Assembly (NCBI GenBank): GCA_000727475.1
Contig: KL647291.1
Location: 3,703,434-3,767,433 of the forward strand
Reading direction: 5' to 3'
DNA from: Sarcocystis neurona
Lineage: Eukaryota > Apicomplexa > Conoidasida > Eucoccidiorida > Sarcocystidae
DNA: 64,000 bases
In this document: piece by piece, positions 1 through 13,300 of the stretch
Position numbering within the stretch: the first letter of the stretch is position 1
Layout: the number at the start of each line of letters is the position of its first letter
Translations under genes and position numbers: made by a program
The notes under the pieces: generated by a model
Seen by the model: the letters and a program-made list of their open reading frames with translations, nothing else
Told to the model about the DNA's origin: nothing
Database searches by the model: none

Positions 1-273
1 CCAGGAGTAGCGTAGGAGAGCCTGAAGCACAATACACGTAATGAGGCCGTAGTAGACGAAGGACTGGCTTACTTACCAGCGTACGCTTCTGTATCGTGCA
101 AGCCACGCGCAGCACTATTTGAGAAGGGCATAAAATATGGACGATTCAAATGTGTGAACATTGTCCGCGACGGACGAACTGGTAGGCTACATTCGTGCGG
201 TGCAGCAAGCATGCGTAGGCGCCACAAACGGATAGGAAAAATTCGAAACAATGAAACCCTCTACCGACATCCT
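1..273. other. Ferlin 3' flank / 3' UTR
   Basis: Sequence just after the ferlin stop codon. No polyadenylation signal is clear, no other gene is seen and no repeat is present. Confidence 0.5.
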
Positions 274-351
274 TCAGGTAAGTAACGAAGGATACAGGAA
301 ACAGATGATAAAAAGCCAGAGGGACAGAAAGACCACAGATGCGACCCGGAC
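274..351 (-). CDS. Ferlin exon 29 (transmembrane anchor and stop)
   Basis: Residues 1442-1466 plus TGA at 274-276. VASVVFLSLWLFIICFLY is a single hydrophobic span followed by the five residues PSLLT, as expected for a tail-anchored ferlin with almost no luminal tail. The acceptor is tgactgcag and entry is phase 0. Confidence 0.95.
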   Translation of the reverse strand, partial: VRVASVVFLSLWLFIICFLYPSLLT

Positions 352-1284
352 CTGCAGTCAGTAAAGCACAGAACACATCCACACACGCATACAATTGTCG
401 TCTGCCACAACTAACACACACAAGTAAAAGTTTGTGATCTACATGCAAATACATATATGTCTTTTTATATATTCTAGATAGAAATACCTCGATACGTGTG
501 CACCTGTGTGAATAGTTGTCGACAGCAGTATGCTCCCGATTCCACTGGAAATGAACGAGTTCCACGAGTACAACACACTTGTGCCCCCGCCATTGTTTAT
601 GCACCAGATAAAACTCCTGACTACTCGCGGCATATGTCACTGCTACCAGTGTCAGGGCAATTCAGACTTCAGAGTTAATGTATTGTTTGACGTCCCTTTG
701 CAGACTTGTACAAGAAAGAAAGATTGATTCGTGCGCGTATGTACAAGTAAAGCAGATTAGTTATTATTCTGTGGGTACACATGTACAACGTAAAGCCCAC
801 ACAATTCGCGGCTGCTTCGCTCTCTTCTACAATTTTTACTTGACTTGGACTAACTGTGGTTCAACCTTGCAAACCCCAAGAGTGCTCTCTGTTTGTAGTT
901 TTTGTTTACGCACAAGCATGTTAAATTCAGGTATCTTATGTGGGAAGTGTGTGTCACTTTCATACCATCTCACACAGACATGCGCTAGCGGGCAAGTGTA
1001 ATCCACAACCCGTAAACACACACGTACGGGGGCGTGAGCAGGTGTCAGATGTTTTTCTAGAACCTCCACGTACATGTAACGGTGTCTGCGCTGCTTGTTT
1101 GCCCTGGCAGAGGGCGAGTGGTAATATAAGGCATGGTTGCGTGCTAATGCGCACTTCTATACTGTCGTTCGCTCCCCTGCAGAGTCGACGAAAAAGGGTG
1201 GCAAGTGCATTTGCATTTGATTACGTGCGCTTTCGTATACTTCCGAGCGTCTACCCGTTCGTGCATATATACGCATATACATAC

Positions 1285-1316
<32 letters not shown>

Positions 1317-4300
1317 GGATGTGCACCAATGTACGTACGCCTACGTCTACCACAGTGTACATTTGTCTCTTCCACTGCGCGAGTAGATGGTTACGAACGA
1401 TGTAGAAACGCATGAATCACCAGCCTGGCGTGCAACACAGATGTCAGACAAATGTCGCCTGTATCGCGACACAGCGAGATAGAAATGAGACCTACCCAAA
1501 ACCAGAGAGGCCTGTAGTCCAGGCGAAGCCCTGCAGACCCCAGAACATCCTCCCATTTTCGCCCTTCTTGAGGTGTCATCAGTCGTGGGTTTCGGTTGGG
1601 AGGGTCACGGCCTAGACCCACCTGGTCCACACACAAAATCACAAATAACGGGCATTACACGTAGCAGGCTCCCCCTGTAGCGCTCCCCCCCCATCCCCCG
1701 TCGTCTGTGACAGTTTGTCGATGTCCTGCACACAATGCGTAGGCCATTTGCCACGCGTGTGCTCCTTGCTCCTTCGCACTCTTCCGACACAAGAGTACCA
1801 CACCTTCGGAGTGCGAAACAGTAACTTGCTTGAGTGGAGGTAAGCTTTCCACTGGTTTCACATGCTGCTTATCCAAGTTCCAGACAGAGCCACACCACTG
1901 GTCACAATGATCCCGGCGACAGACATTTCGTGGGACCGTACAGGATCAAGGGGAGATCCGCGGCAAGAATGACACATTTCTCATAATCGCATGAAGCTGC
2001 TAGGTTAGCAGTAGGTATATGTCAGAAGTGGACACTAAAGCTATCTTTAAGCTACAAGGATAAAAGACTTTTCTGATCTGCGAGCCTGCTTGTTCGCCCA
2101 TTAGCATACGCATTATCTCACCTTCCGTTTTAAACCGCGACAGCGCGCAACTCTGCGGGTCCGAACAGCGAAATATAAGCGTGTGTCAGTACACGTGTAA
2201 ACACTAGTGTTGGGAATGGGTGCGCAGATATAAAATGTCACAAAGGCGAACTACGCCTACACACATTTGTGCACCTATTGATGAACTACTGCAAAGAATA
2301 AATTAGCACATCATACCTAGACTCGTAAACACGAGTGACAAAGATGAGTGCGACTAGCCACACACCTTGAGAACTCAAAACAGCGCCACCACTTGCTAGA
2401 GCAGTGATAGCCGACATACTCAGGCTCTCGTGGCTACAAAAGGAGTGACAACAGCACCTTACATAAAGAGGCAAACGGCAATCGTATTCGTGCGGAAGAG
2501 GAGGGGAAATGGGGGGCTACAGCCACCACCCTGAAGTTACGTGTATATATATATATACATATGCATGTGAAAAAACGATCCGTAGGGACTATCACACGTC
2601 GCCTCCCCAACGATAACTTGGGTGTCCCTGTGTCCGCCTCTGCTACTCCAAGTCAAACTTCCTGCTTATTTGCAGGCGTGAAGGCGCACGAAAGAATACA
2701 GCAAAATTCGTACAGGTTTCGTCGTAGCTTCGGGCTGCGAAAGGAACTGCAGAGTGACCTGGACGAAACCAAACGTAGTCATGTCAGGGGTTTCCTTGAT
2801 TCTGTTGATTAGCTTCAGCTCGGCATCAACTTCGATTGTATTCAGCCTCATCGCCACGCTCTCCAGATATTTCCTCAATTCTAAGTTGACCTGCAGATTC
2901 AACAGGAGAAGGTAGGAAGACGGCCGAATGAAGGAGGAAATGGCGGAAGAGAGGCACCCTGAAGAAAGACGACTTTTCTTCCTTGACGTACGGCCGACAC
3001 ACCGGCTCCGGGGTACAGGCGTCAGTTTGGGTGTCGTATCCCCGGAGCCCACAGAACACTCTTTGGTGACGAAAGCGATTATACAAGAACAGAAGGTTCA
3101 AACCCGCACAAGTGACAATCAGGAAGATGTTTCCACCACGTAGTCGTGCGAAGAAAGTAGAAAAATCTCTCCTTCAGTTAATAAACTGTACAGGACGTCT
3201 CTTGGCATGGACATCTGACTTCAGAAAAGGCATCAGAGATTCACTAGCCATCAAGCGGTGAACAACGTCGGCACCACTTACCATCACAGGAACACAACTC
3301 CGATATATTTTGGGCACGAGCGAGGGCTTACCGCCAAACGGCAGCCACAGTTACGATACACATAGATATACATATACGTATATATACGAAAGAATCAGCA
3401 GACAGACTCGCACAGATGTCTTTTATGAACCCCTCACTATGCTAAGGAAGGCAACGTCACTACAGGCTGTGAAACGAATTGGACGCATAAGTGCACTCAC
3501 GAAACCTGAGAATCAAATCAACGACACACCCAACGAGGAATAGTATCTAGACAGCGTTCACTGCGGGGACTGAAGCTACACACGCGCGGCAGCAGCGCGG
3601 GGCAAACACCCACAGGCAGCTGCATCGCAGTCGAGTCGGGCGAAACACGCGTGTCTGCATATTCTTTTCAAGAGAAGACGTATACGTGGCGCTTCCGCAG
3701 CTGTGCACCAAACACACCTGGTCACCACAGGACACAGCCCCACACCGCCAATATAACCCTGACACGAGCGGCAACTGTAGGACGCTCACACCTACTTTGT
3801 ACGCCGGTGTGCTGGTGCACACGACTGCCTATCTCTGAGAAAACGCAGACTTGTGCAGATATATCTACGTACACGCCTATACGCAGCGGCACACTCGAAC
3901 TTACCGCAGCGTGGTTTATTTTTTTCTGGCATCGATTCTTTATCGTAAAAGACCGGACACCACAATGCGCTCGCAAAACTATAAGTGTGAGGCAGATGTG
4001 ATGCAAATGTCCGTCAAGCCTCTCACCCGGCGGAGGCGCTGCATCCGCACACAATTATCCACGACACTGGAAACAGGGCAGGACACCACAGCCCCCGTAG
4101 AAGGACGCTATGGGAGATGCTGCCGCAGCTCCTCTCGTTCACAGTTGCCCGGGTGAGAATTCTTTGGACGGCACGAGGCTGGCTCCCCGACCGACACGTC
4201 TAGAAAATAGCACTATCAATGTTGCGTTTCAAAAGAATACTCCGGACGCACTCCTCCTTGGTAAATTTCGACAACACGTGCATTCAGACATTTCACACAC

Positions 4301-7300
4301 ACGTAGGCATGCGCACATATGTTCACGGAGAGGAGGAGAAAATGAAACGCTAAATGTCGCGTCCCGCCTTGAGGCCGTCCACACAGCAAGTCAGATCTCT
4401 TCTCCCGTTTCCTGACATGCAGGCAAAAGCGCAGTGTGACGGTCTGGCGTGTTATTGCGTACACAATGCAGACCAGGTCTGCGCGTCACTATTCCCTATC
4501 TCACGGGGAGGACGAATCTCTAGTTCACGAAAATTTTCGCCGAGTATACGCTTAGACACGTATGCACCTATGGCGTAGGAGCGCAGGTGGACATGTCTGA
4601 GGATGGTGCCCCACTGTTCTATAGAACGAGTCGTCCATGGGCTGTTCCTTCCGGCTTCTAAAAAACTGTCACTCTCTCGTTTGCAGCGGACCGTGCGCCC
4701 GCATACCTCGCCGACAAACTGAGCTTCGCCAATGTTTCGGAAGTCATACGCAGCAATCTGCAGCACGCAGGTACTGACGGGCATCACAATGTGCGAGTAC
4801 AGCACCCGCCAGTTGAACAAGGCGCTCCCGGTTTTCGAGTAGTAGTGGACGTCCGTCTGCTGCACGGCAGGCTGTTGGCCGTGGTAGCCTGTGCAGTCCA
4901 ACGTGCAGCGAATGACCGCGTCGATGTAGTCTTTCCCCAGCGGCTTGAACGCAAGTCTTCGCGCTCCCCATATTATGACCCTGAGCACCAACACCAACAG
5001 CAACCGAGCAGCAGCTGTAGGCCACCCCGGTGTTGAGGGGCCTCCGGACGCTCTGGGCGGATGACACAGGTGGTCTACGCACTTTCTGAAGAAGCGGTCG
5101 CCCACCTGATTTCCACTTCAGTTGCAGCAGGATGTTGCAGATCGAATTTAGGAATTTCGCCCGCTTTCTGCAGGTCCATCAGTTCCACCCACATCTCCAG
5201 AGTGCCCCGGACGGCACCTGCAGGGGACTGCCTCAGCGGCCTGTACTCCATCGGCACGGAGTTCTTCTCCATGTATTTTCGCCACTCTTTTGAAAACCAC
5301 CTACATGTACAAAATTCAACAGACCACGATCTGCATCCGTTCAGCAAGTCCATGCGTATATGAGTATCTGTGGCTCTCTCTCCTTGTACATATATACATA
5401 TACATTTCTGCGCAGTGTAAAATCTATTTGCTCTGGTTACACAGTTACACGTGCCGACAAAATCCACAATCAGATGCTTGTGTCCCCAACCGCAAGCAAA
5501 TCCGTCTACACATATATATGTATATATATCTGTATATGTATACATTTGTGTGTATATATATATATGCGTCTGTACATCGATATTTAAACGTACATGTATC
5601 CGTAGATACACTTACATATATGTGTGCACATACGCGCATGGATATACATCTCTCTCTCTATATGCATATATAGATATATGTAGCTGAAAGTGTGCTCCCA
5701 CGCAGATGCATATGGTACACTGTGGCTGACATATTGGTTAAGGACAGTCGAAGATACGACCCTCCGATAAAGTGTCCTTACACAAGAAGCAAAGGACGAA
5801 TTTAAATACTTGCACTGGGCTACTTGTTCATGTCTGACGTAGTATACCATGTAACTACATACCATCAATGGCAGAGGCAAGGGCATCTGCAAAAAGACGA
5901 TTCGCATAGATAAAAAAGGAGAGGAAAAAAGAGACAAAACGTTTCTACGTGTATATATATATATATACGCAGGTATATGTGTGTATTTGTGTGCACATAC
6001 GTCTAGACGAGGTGTACGTATATTCCACAATCGAGGCGCCACCATATATGAGAACCTCTGCAGGCCAAGACACGTGCAAAAAGACGACTCTATTAATAGG
6101 ATACACAGCAGGAGAAACGAATGTCGAACTGCACGAGTAGGCGACAAAGGCCGGTAGCAGCTCCGTAGAGAGAGAACGTTTAGCTGGTAGCACAGTGGGA
6201 GTGGTGCAAAGGGCAATACCACAAGCGCTTTACTTACTATACGTCTACGTAGACCCAAAAGAGTTCAACACCGGCAGACGCACAACAGGCGGGAAGCACC
6301 AGCTGAGATGTACACGCACAGAGAAGCGAGTTGACAACGAAGGGATCCTGTCAGAAGATCAAGACACAGGCCTAGCGGACTTCGTACAGACTCACACACA
6401 TACACGTCCACGTATGTGCATGCATGGGTTCTTGGCTACGCCGCCAGACGTCGCACATTCGATCAGTGGGCGGTATTCGGGAGCACGTAGACACACACAA
6501 GCTACTGACACAATACGTAGCTGCGAAGCGTCACAGGACGCGAGCGAGGGGAAACTGAAAACACACAAAAGTCCACATATTAGGGTGCACACATATATGC
6601 AGGATAGGCACACAAACGTATAAAAATGCGTTATTGCATGCCCTCAACAACAGGTACGTAAATACGTGTATCTGTGTATGCGTGTGTCCGGTTGTGTCTG
6701 TGTCTCTGCACACGTACGCATATGTACACGTATATTAACACGGTGAACACACATGCAAATCTCACCTCTCCTCTAGATCGATGCACGTCGTGCCTATGTA
6801 GTAATCCGCTAGCGCGCCAGTAATACTCTCTTCAGCAGACCAGACATGGACTTCCAACTGTGAGTCTTCAGGAAAAGCTGCCTCCTTTTCCCACACGGTG
6901 AAAAACTGTGGATTGAGCGTTTTCCGCTTTGCCTCGGCTCGCAGTGTTTCCTAATCAAAAAAGAGCAGAGAATAGAAGAAAGGAGGAAAAGGAGGAGGGG
7001 TAGAGCGGAGTGGAGGGGCAGGAAAGGCGCGTGCGTGCGGCAAATGATGCCAGCAGAAGAAAACACGCCAACAACAGTGTGCCTTTCGAAGGGATAAAGA
7101 TGACGCAGCAGAGCAAACAACGAGTCGAAGAAGGAGAAGAGATGGCGCAGAGAAGCAGGCGAAGGAGGGAGAATCCAGCAGACGAAGTGAGAAGAGGCAT
7201 ACGACAGACATTAGAGAGAAGAGCGACACAATGAGATCAAGGAGAAATATGCAAAAGTACCAAACTAGCGTAGTAGCGGCAAACAGCCACCGTCGCAAAG

Positions 7301-10300
7301 AGGAGAGAGAACAGCAGCACGACGGGGAGGAAACAGCAGGCCGGACTTAGAACTGCAAAGGACCCAAACTGCGGCCAGTGAAACAGGGATGGATAGAAAG
7401 AGAACAGGAACATACATAGTCTTGCAAGGACCGACTTCCACTGACAAAGACAGAAAATGTGCACATGTTCGCGTCGAAAAACGAGGCAGCTGGAAACGAG
7501 TGTTACTGCAGTTCGAAAGTTCCTCGCAAGAGTCGAGACACAGAATGAAAGACCTCAACAGTGACATTACACCGATGCATAATACATATACGTGTGTAGG
7601 GTGTACGCACACCGCACACCGCAGACTGGTTAAGGAGAGAAGCGGACAACAATTGCAAAACGGACAGGAGGAGGGACACAACTGAAGAGCAAAGATACTA
7701 CCATTGAATGAAACGTGGAAAACGTGGGACGAAATACCTAAAGCGGGAACACGTAGTGAAAACCTGAAGGCGTGTTTCACGGAGGAGTGAAGAAACGCTC
7801 AACGTTGATTGTTTATGTCCGCAGGGACCCGTCCACATACAAGCATACACGCATACGTACGTACGCACATATACGTGTATATATATACCTCTATTTCAGA
7901 CACACGAATACACACGTATATGGATTCCTACTCTCTAGACGTAGAAAAAAAGCCTCCCACTATGTGTTACTGATGTGCGCAAGTAGGTGTCCAAATGCAT
8001 GCAGACATACATATATACATACACACGCATACAGACACGTACACACATACATCTATTGACAGATACGGATTCAGACAAGCACACACATATGTATATGTAT
8101 GCATGCATGGATCAAATGCGTGGATACTCCCATATATAAATCTCTGGTTCCACACTTACGCACATACACCTAGACGTGCACACATAGACACAGAGACACA
8201 CACACACACACACACACGGATACACACGTACGCAAGCAGATCTGTACATTCATACACACACACACACACATATTCATGGATGTCGCACATGCAGTCATGT
8301 GTAAACATGAAATACTTTTCTGCTAGATAGATATGCACCTTCAGGATATGTATGCACATATACGCCCACGTGTACAAACGCCCGTCTGCAAAACACGCCC
8401 ATATACATGTACACATTCCGTTGGCAAAGTACGGAAAAGTAAAAGGTTCCCGGGACATCTATTACGTCGCTGCCGTGCACCTTTCAAGTAGGTCCTCACG
8501 CTCTATACTACAAACCCGCCTGAGAGTCTACCACTTCTCTTAACAATGCGCCCAAACCCAGTCCGCAGAAGCACACATAGGGCTGAGCGTGTACATTGTC
8601 TCGATGGAGCACTACGGAACTACGATGTTTCCTCGCAGAGTAGAAACTTTCTCCCTGACTCCTTTAGACACTGGAAAAACTCTGCTTGGCGTGCATGCAT
8701 GCCGGTTCGATCTGAGTACCCTCGATAGCTCAGACGGGTGAGCGCCTGAGCGAGCGTTCCTCCGGTCACATGAACCAGAAGATCAGTTTGTATCTTCACG
8801 TGTGCACGCCTTCGTGTCTGTGTGTGTGTACACATTACTCAGGAGCACACGTCTACATTCGTGCAGTTGCATACGTAAAGCTGCCCTTTCCTACAGGTGA
8901 CCAAGGAGCTAGTGGCTTAACAGGTAACCGATGCACGTAGGCAGAAGAAAAGATAGAGGGAGAGACGCCGGCTCAGTCATCAGCAGCGCAGAAGTCCATG
9001 TGGTCTCGTCGCCCATGCGCAGTTGCGGCAGCAGCAGCACTCACATTTCCTTTTTCTTTCCATGACTGAGATGCTTGTTGTCGTTCGCGGTGTTGAGGCT
9101 GATAGTTTACATATATGACACTCGTCCCATTTCGTCAAGCATACATATTAGTACATGTACACGCACACATACATATACATATATGTATGTGTAAAGGCCA
9201 GCAACCACTGCTCGAGTCTCCGATAGATTGATTATTGTTTGAGTAGCTTGAGACACCTTGGTCCTCAGAGATCGACATACAAATGTCGATCCTTTTCACA
9301 CGGACATAAAAGACTACGTGGACTGGCACACTCGCAGAAAGAAGATTTGTGCTCGCGCATTTCTTTCCCCGCGTAGGAACTCCTTTTCAACAACGACACG
9401 CTCCGGTTCGGTTTCCTCGGTAGGGGTGGGACGTGGCCAGACAAGCTCTCCACTCGTCCGGCAACGCAGGCGTATAAACCAGACACGAAGTCGCAGATGT
9501 CAGAGAGGTATGCACGCGTCGTGCACCGAAGCGCATCTCACTGCATTCACAGACCTGCGTCTTGATCTCCACTTTTTCTATGTCCCAGTCTCTTCTCTTG
9601 TCACGCTCTCTCCCCACCCCGACCCGTATGGCGACGGCACACCGTGGGTGTTCATACACAGACAGCCATACACACGCCGTTGGAAAGCCTTTTAAATACA
9701 CGTGCACGTCCACGTACGTGCGGCCCCTCCAGACGCACAGGGACGCACCGTCACATGGACACCACCAGACGAGCCCAAACAAGAAGTGGCACATCAAGTG
9801 ACACATGAAGTGGTTCGGCAGGTAGGGGAGAGCCGTCTTGACCACTCACGCGCTTGTCTCCAACTGTGAACGACAGGTATGGATTCGGAAGGGCTGCACG
9901 CTCTGCGATGTTGAGACTGATCGCTCGGATCACATACACTCGCACTTTGAGCAGCTTCGGGTACGCGTCGGCACCCCGCAAGCGTTCCCGCAGCCGCCGC
10001 TTGTTCGTCGCCCACTCGGCCACGTCCTGATCCACGTACGGATTTGGTTGTCCTACACGCAGTCCCACGAGATCAGACACCGATACAACAAAGCCCGCCT
10101 GTCTTCTTTGTAGGGGGCCTACGTGACATTCTACGCAGAGCGAATCGTTTGGCTTGCGCAGCGGCGCACACGACTGCTCGGATCCTCTGACGCACCGGAG
10201 TTCACGTGCACACACGCACACAAGTGTAGAGAGGGGGAGTTCCACGGCTTTTCAAGTTTACGGGCGAACACGAGTGCACCTCTTGAAGTGACACGTCTGG

Positions 10301-13300
10301 ACGGTCTCCACACAGCGGCAGGTGTGTGCATGGAGAGAAGTGCGCAGCCGGACAGAGATACTTCCACAGGTAGAAGGAGGCCGGCGAACGCAGCAGCGGC
10401 AGAGCGGAGGAGTGTGGGCGGCAGCCCGCGTCAGGGGAGGGTGGACCACGTACAACGACGCGGACACCGGAATTGTCACACCTTGGAGAGGAAATGGAAG
10501 GGCGCGCACAGATTACGGGTGTGTAGACGCTCCTGCCTATACACACCGATACACAGGTGCACACAGCAAGTTGGGTGTCTCGCTCGGGGCTTGTACGTAG
10601 GCTGGGCGTATACACCGGTATGTAAACGGGTGCACGGACGAATACGAAACATGAAGACGACATCCCTCGGCTCGTATTTACGCTTTTTTATCAGAATGCA
10701 CGTCCGCGTACTGCCCAGGGCGTTGTGTGCAGGAACCGGCGGGAACGCCTACACTACTAGAAACTGCCTATACGTGGAGGCGGCTTCCGAGGTTCGTACA
10801 CACGCATGTACACACACACACACACACACACACACGTGTCTTTCGGGGAACGCGCCGTGTCCTTCACAGCCCCTCCGTCCGTACCAGGAAGACGCCGCTG
10901 CTGTCTGCACCAAAAGTGGTAGCTTCTACTCAACAGACTCAGTCCACATCCGAGAGACGTAGCACACCCACTTGGCCACGCGCGCGCGCGTACACGTACA
11001 CCTATGTCCGCCTCCGCACACAACCACACAAACCGGCGTCCGCACACGGGCGCCAAACTTACGCACAACTACACAGACATACATCTATTCACGCGTACAA
11101 CTAACCCTTCACGCTACGCCGCTATACGTAGGCATCATCACGCACGACTGTACCCGGGCACATACGTACATACACACATACATACATACATACGTATATG
11201 TTTATACACACATACATATACATACGTACATATCCATGCATGCATACACATACACACCTAAACATACGTACATATACATACATAAACATACATATAGATA
11301 CATACACACATACATACATACATACATACATACATACATCCACACGTCCTCCCAGGCACACACACACGTGCACGTACATAGATGTACGCACACGGACAGA
11401 GAGATGCTTCACGCAAGTGCAGCGCGCCTGGATACGGGGGAAAAAAGTGTCTTCTGCCATCCTCCCGCTCCACGTCGTGTACTCAACCCGATGCGAACCC
11501 AAGGAAATCCCTCTACACGTAGAGAAATGTCCACTCATACACATGCAGACACGCAGATCCAGCTTTTGTCTAGAGTCCATGGGTTCATCCACATGCATAC
11601 GTACTCCTGTATATATCCTATATACAGAGATGAAACTGCGTAGACGAATACACATATCTCTGCGTGTTTTTCTCTCCATACAGACATGCGCGTCCTATTC
11701 CAGCAGACCGCTGTCGCGACGGGAACGCCGCACACCTGTCGACGTCGTTCTCCCTCTACACGTGCGTACACATATACATATATATATATTGTGCTGGCTT
11801 GCGTGTCATCACAGAAGGAAGAGCGGGGTACACCTTGGCTATCCTCGTACGTGTGTAGGTACGTATGCGTAGATACAGGCCACGGGGTGTCTTTCTGAAT
11901 GTCTGCAGATGCGCGCACGGGCGCGCCTCTGGACCCACTTCCACAACGTCTCTGCAGTAACGCGCGGCTGCTTCTCCGCGTCGCACGTGGAGAGCGCCGA
12001 CCACACCACCGTCCCTGTGTATCCTCTTTCTCACACATGTACTTTCCTGCAGCATGCTCGTCAATAGATACGGCGACCCAGGATTGCTACACACAGCGCA
12101 ATGCAAGAAGCCACACAGACACATCGGTGTCTGCGCGCCCCCACACATCGGCGCACTACGGACTATTCCACATTTTACAGTACGAAACCCTTCTGAACCT
12201 ACATATCCATATACCTGTATATCAGTGCAGATATATACATATATACATATGTACATACACATCAGCATATTCGTAGCCATCTCTCTCTCTGTCCATATAT
12301 GCAAATCTCTACATACATATATCTATACATTTCTATATCTGTTCACAAATGTGAATAGCTATATATTATATATCTTTACCCACATGCATCTCCGTATTTC
12401 CAAGTACCTATATCTATTTGCACTTCAATTTATACGTGTATATGTAAATGTGTACCTTTAGCTATCTACGTATGTATACGTTTATCTGTATCCGTAGATC
12501 TACATATATATCAACCTCTGTTTGACACATAAAACTGTACCTACCTATCTACGTCTTTAATCACTTAGTTCTCTCTCTATCCTTCTCTATATCTTTCTAT
12601 ATGTCTACGTATCTATCCACCTATACATATACGTACGTATGTACATACACACACATACACGTACACACGCGCGGAGTCCCAGCCTTTTATGGAGGCCGGA
12701 GAAAATTCCACGTATGCCACACTCGCACCTCCATGTGAAAGATCGACGAAGAATTTGATTTGCCCGGTGACGTCCACTTCGTTCAGGACAGCCTTTCGGA
12801 GGAAGTCTGCAGGAAATGCTACATCTTCGAGGAAACTCTCCAAAGTCGACTGAACTGAGGGTCGCTTATACAGCTCTTTCGTCTTCTTGTCAGCCACGCG
12901 CTTCCCCTCAGCACACAACACGAACCTGCAGCACCGGCAGCACATCAGCGGCACAGTAGCAGCAGCAGCAGCACATGCAACAGCAGCAGCAGCTGCAGTC
13001 CACACGGCAGCAGGCAGCAAACCCAGGAGTCCCCGGGGCACGCAGCAACGCCGTCGTAGCAGTTTCTCTCTTTACATAACCCTACAGACACCGACGAATA
13101 CATATATATCTAGTGTACTTCTCTATCTAGTGTGCGCATCTGTGTTTACCCCACAACACTTCGCTTATTACATTCCAGGCGTGAATCAAAAGCACAGCAC
13201 ACGAAACCCCTCCACCTTTGTCCGCGCATTTGGACCCGCACATCCTCACGCATACGCACTCCTAGAGTACACAGCTACGTAGATAATTACACATATATAT

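Noticed and set aside
8727..8790. A perfect tRNA-like D-arm (GCTC, loop, GAGC) near 8730.
   Set aside because: No matching anticodon stem, T-arm or acceptor stem follows in either orientation.
8415..9596. Segments 9555-9596 and 8415-8480 as C2F exons.
   Set aside because: Exon 23 joined directly to exon 24 matches C2F length and motif order exactly.
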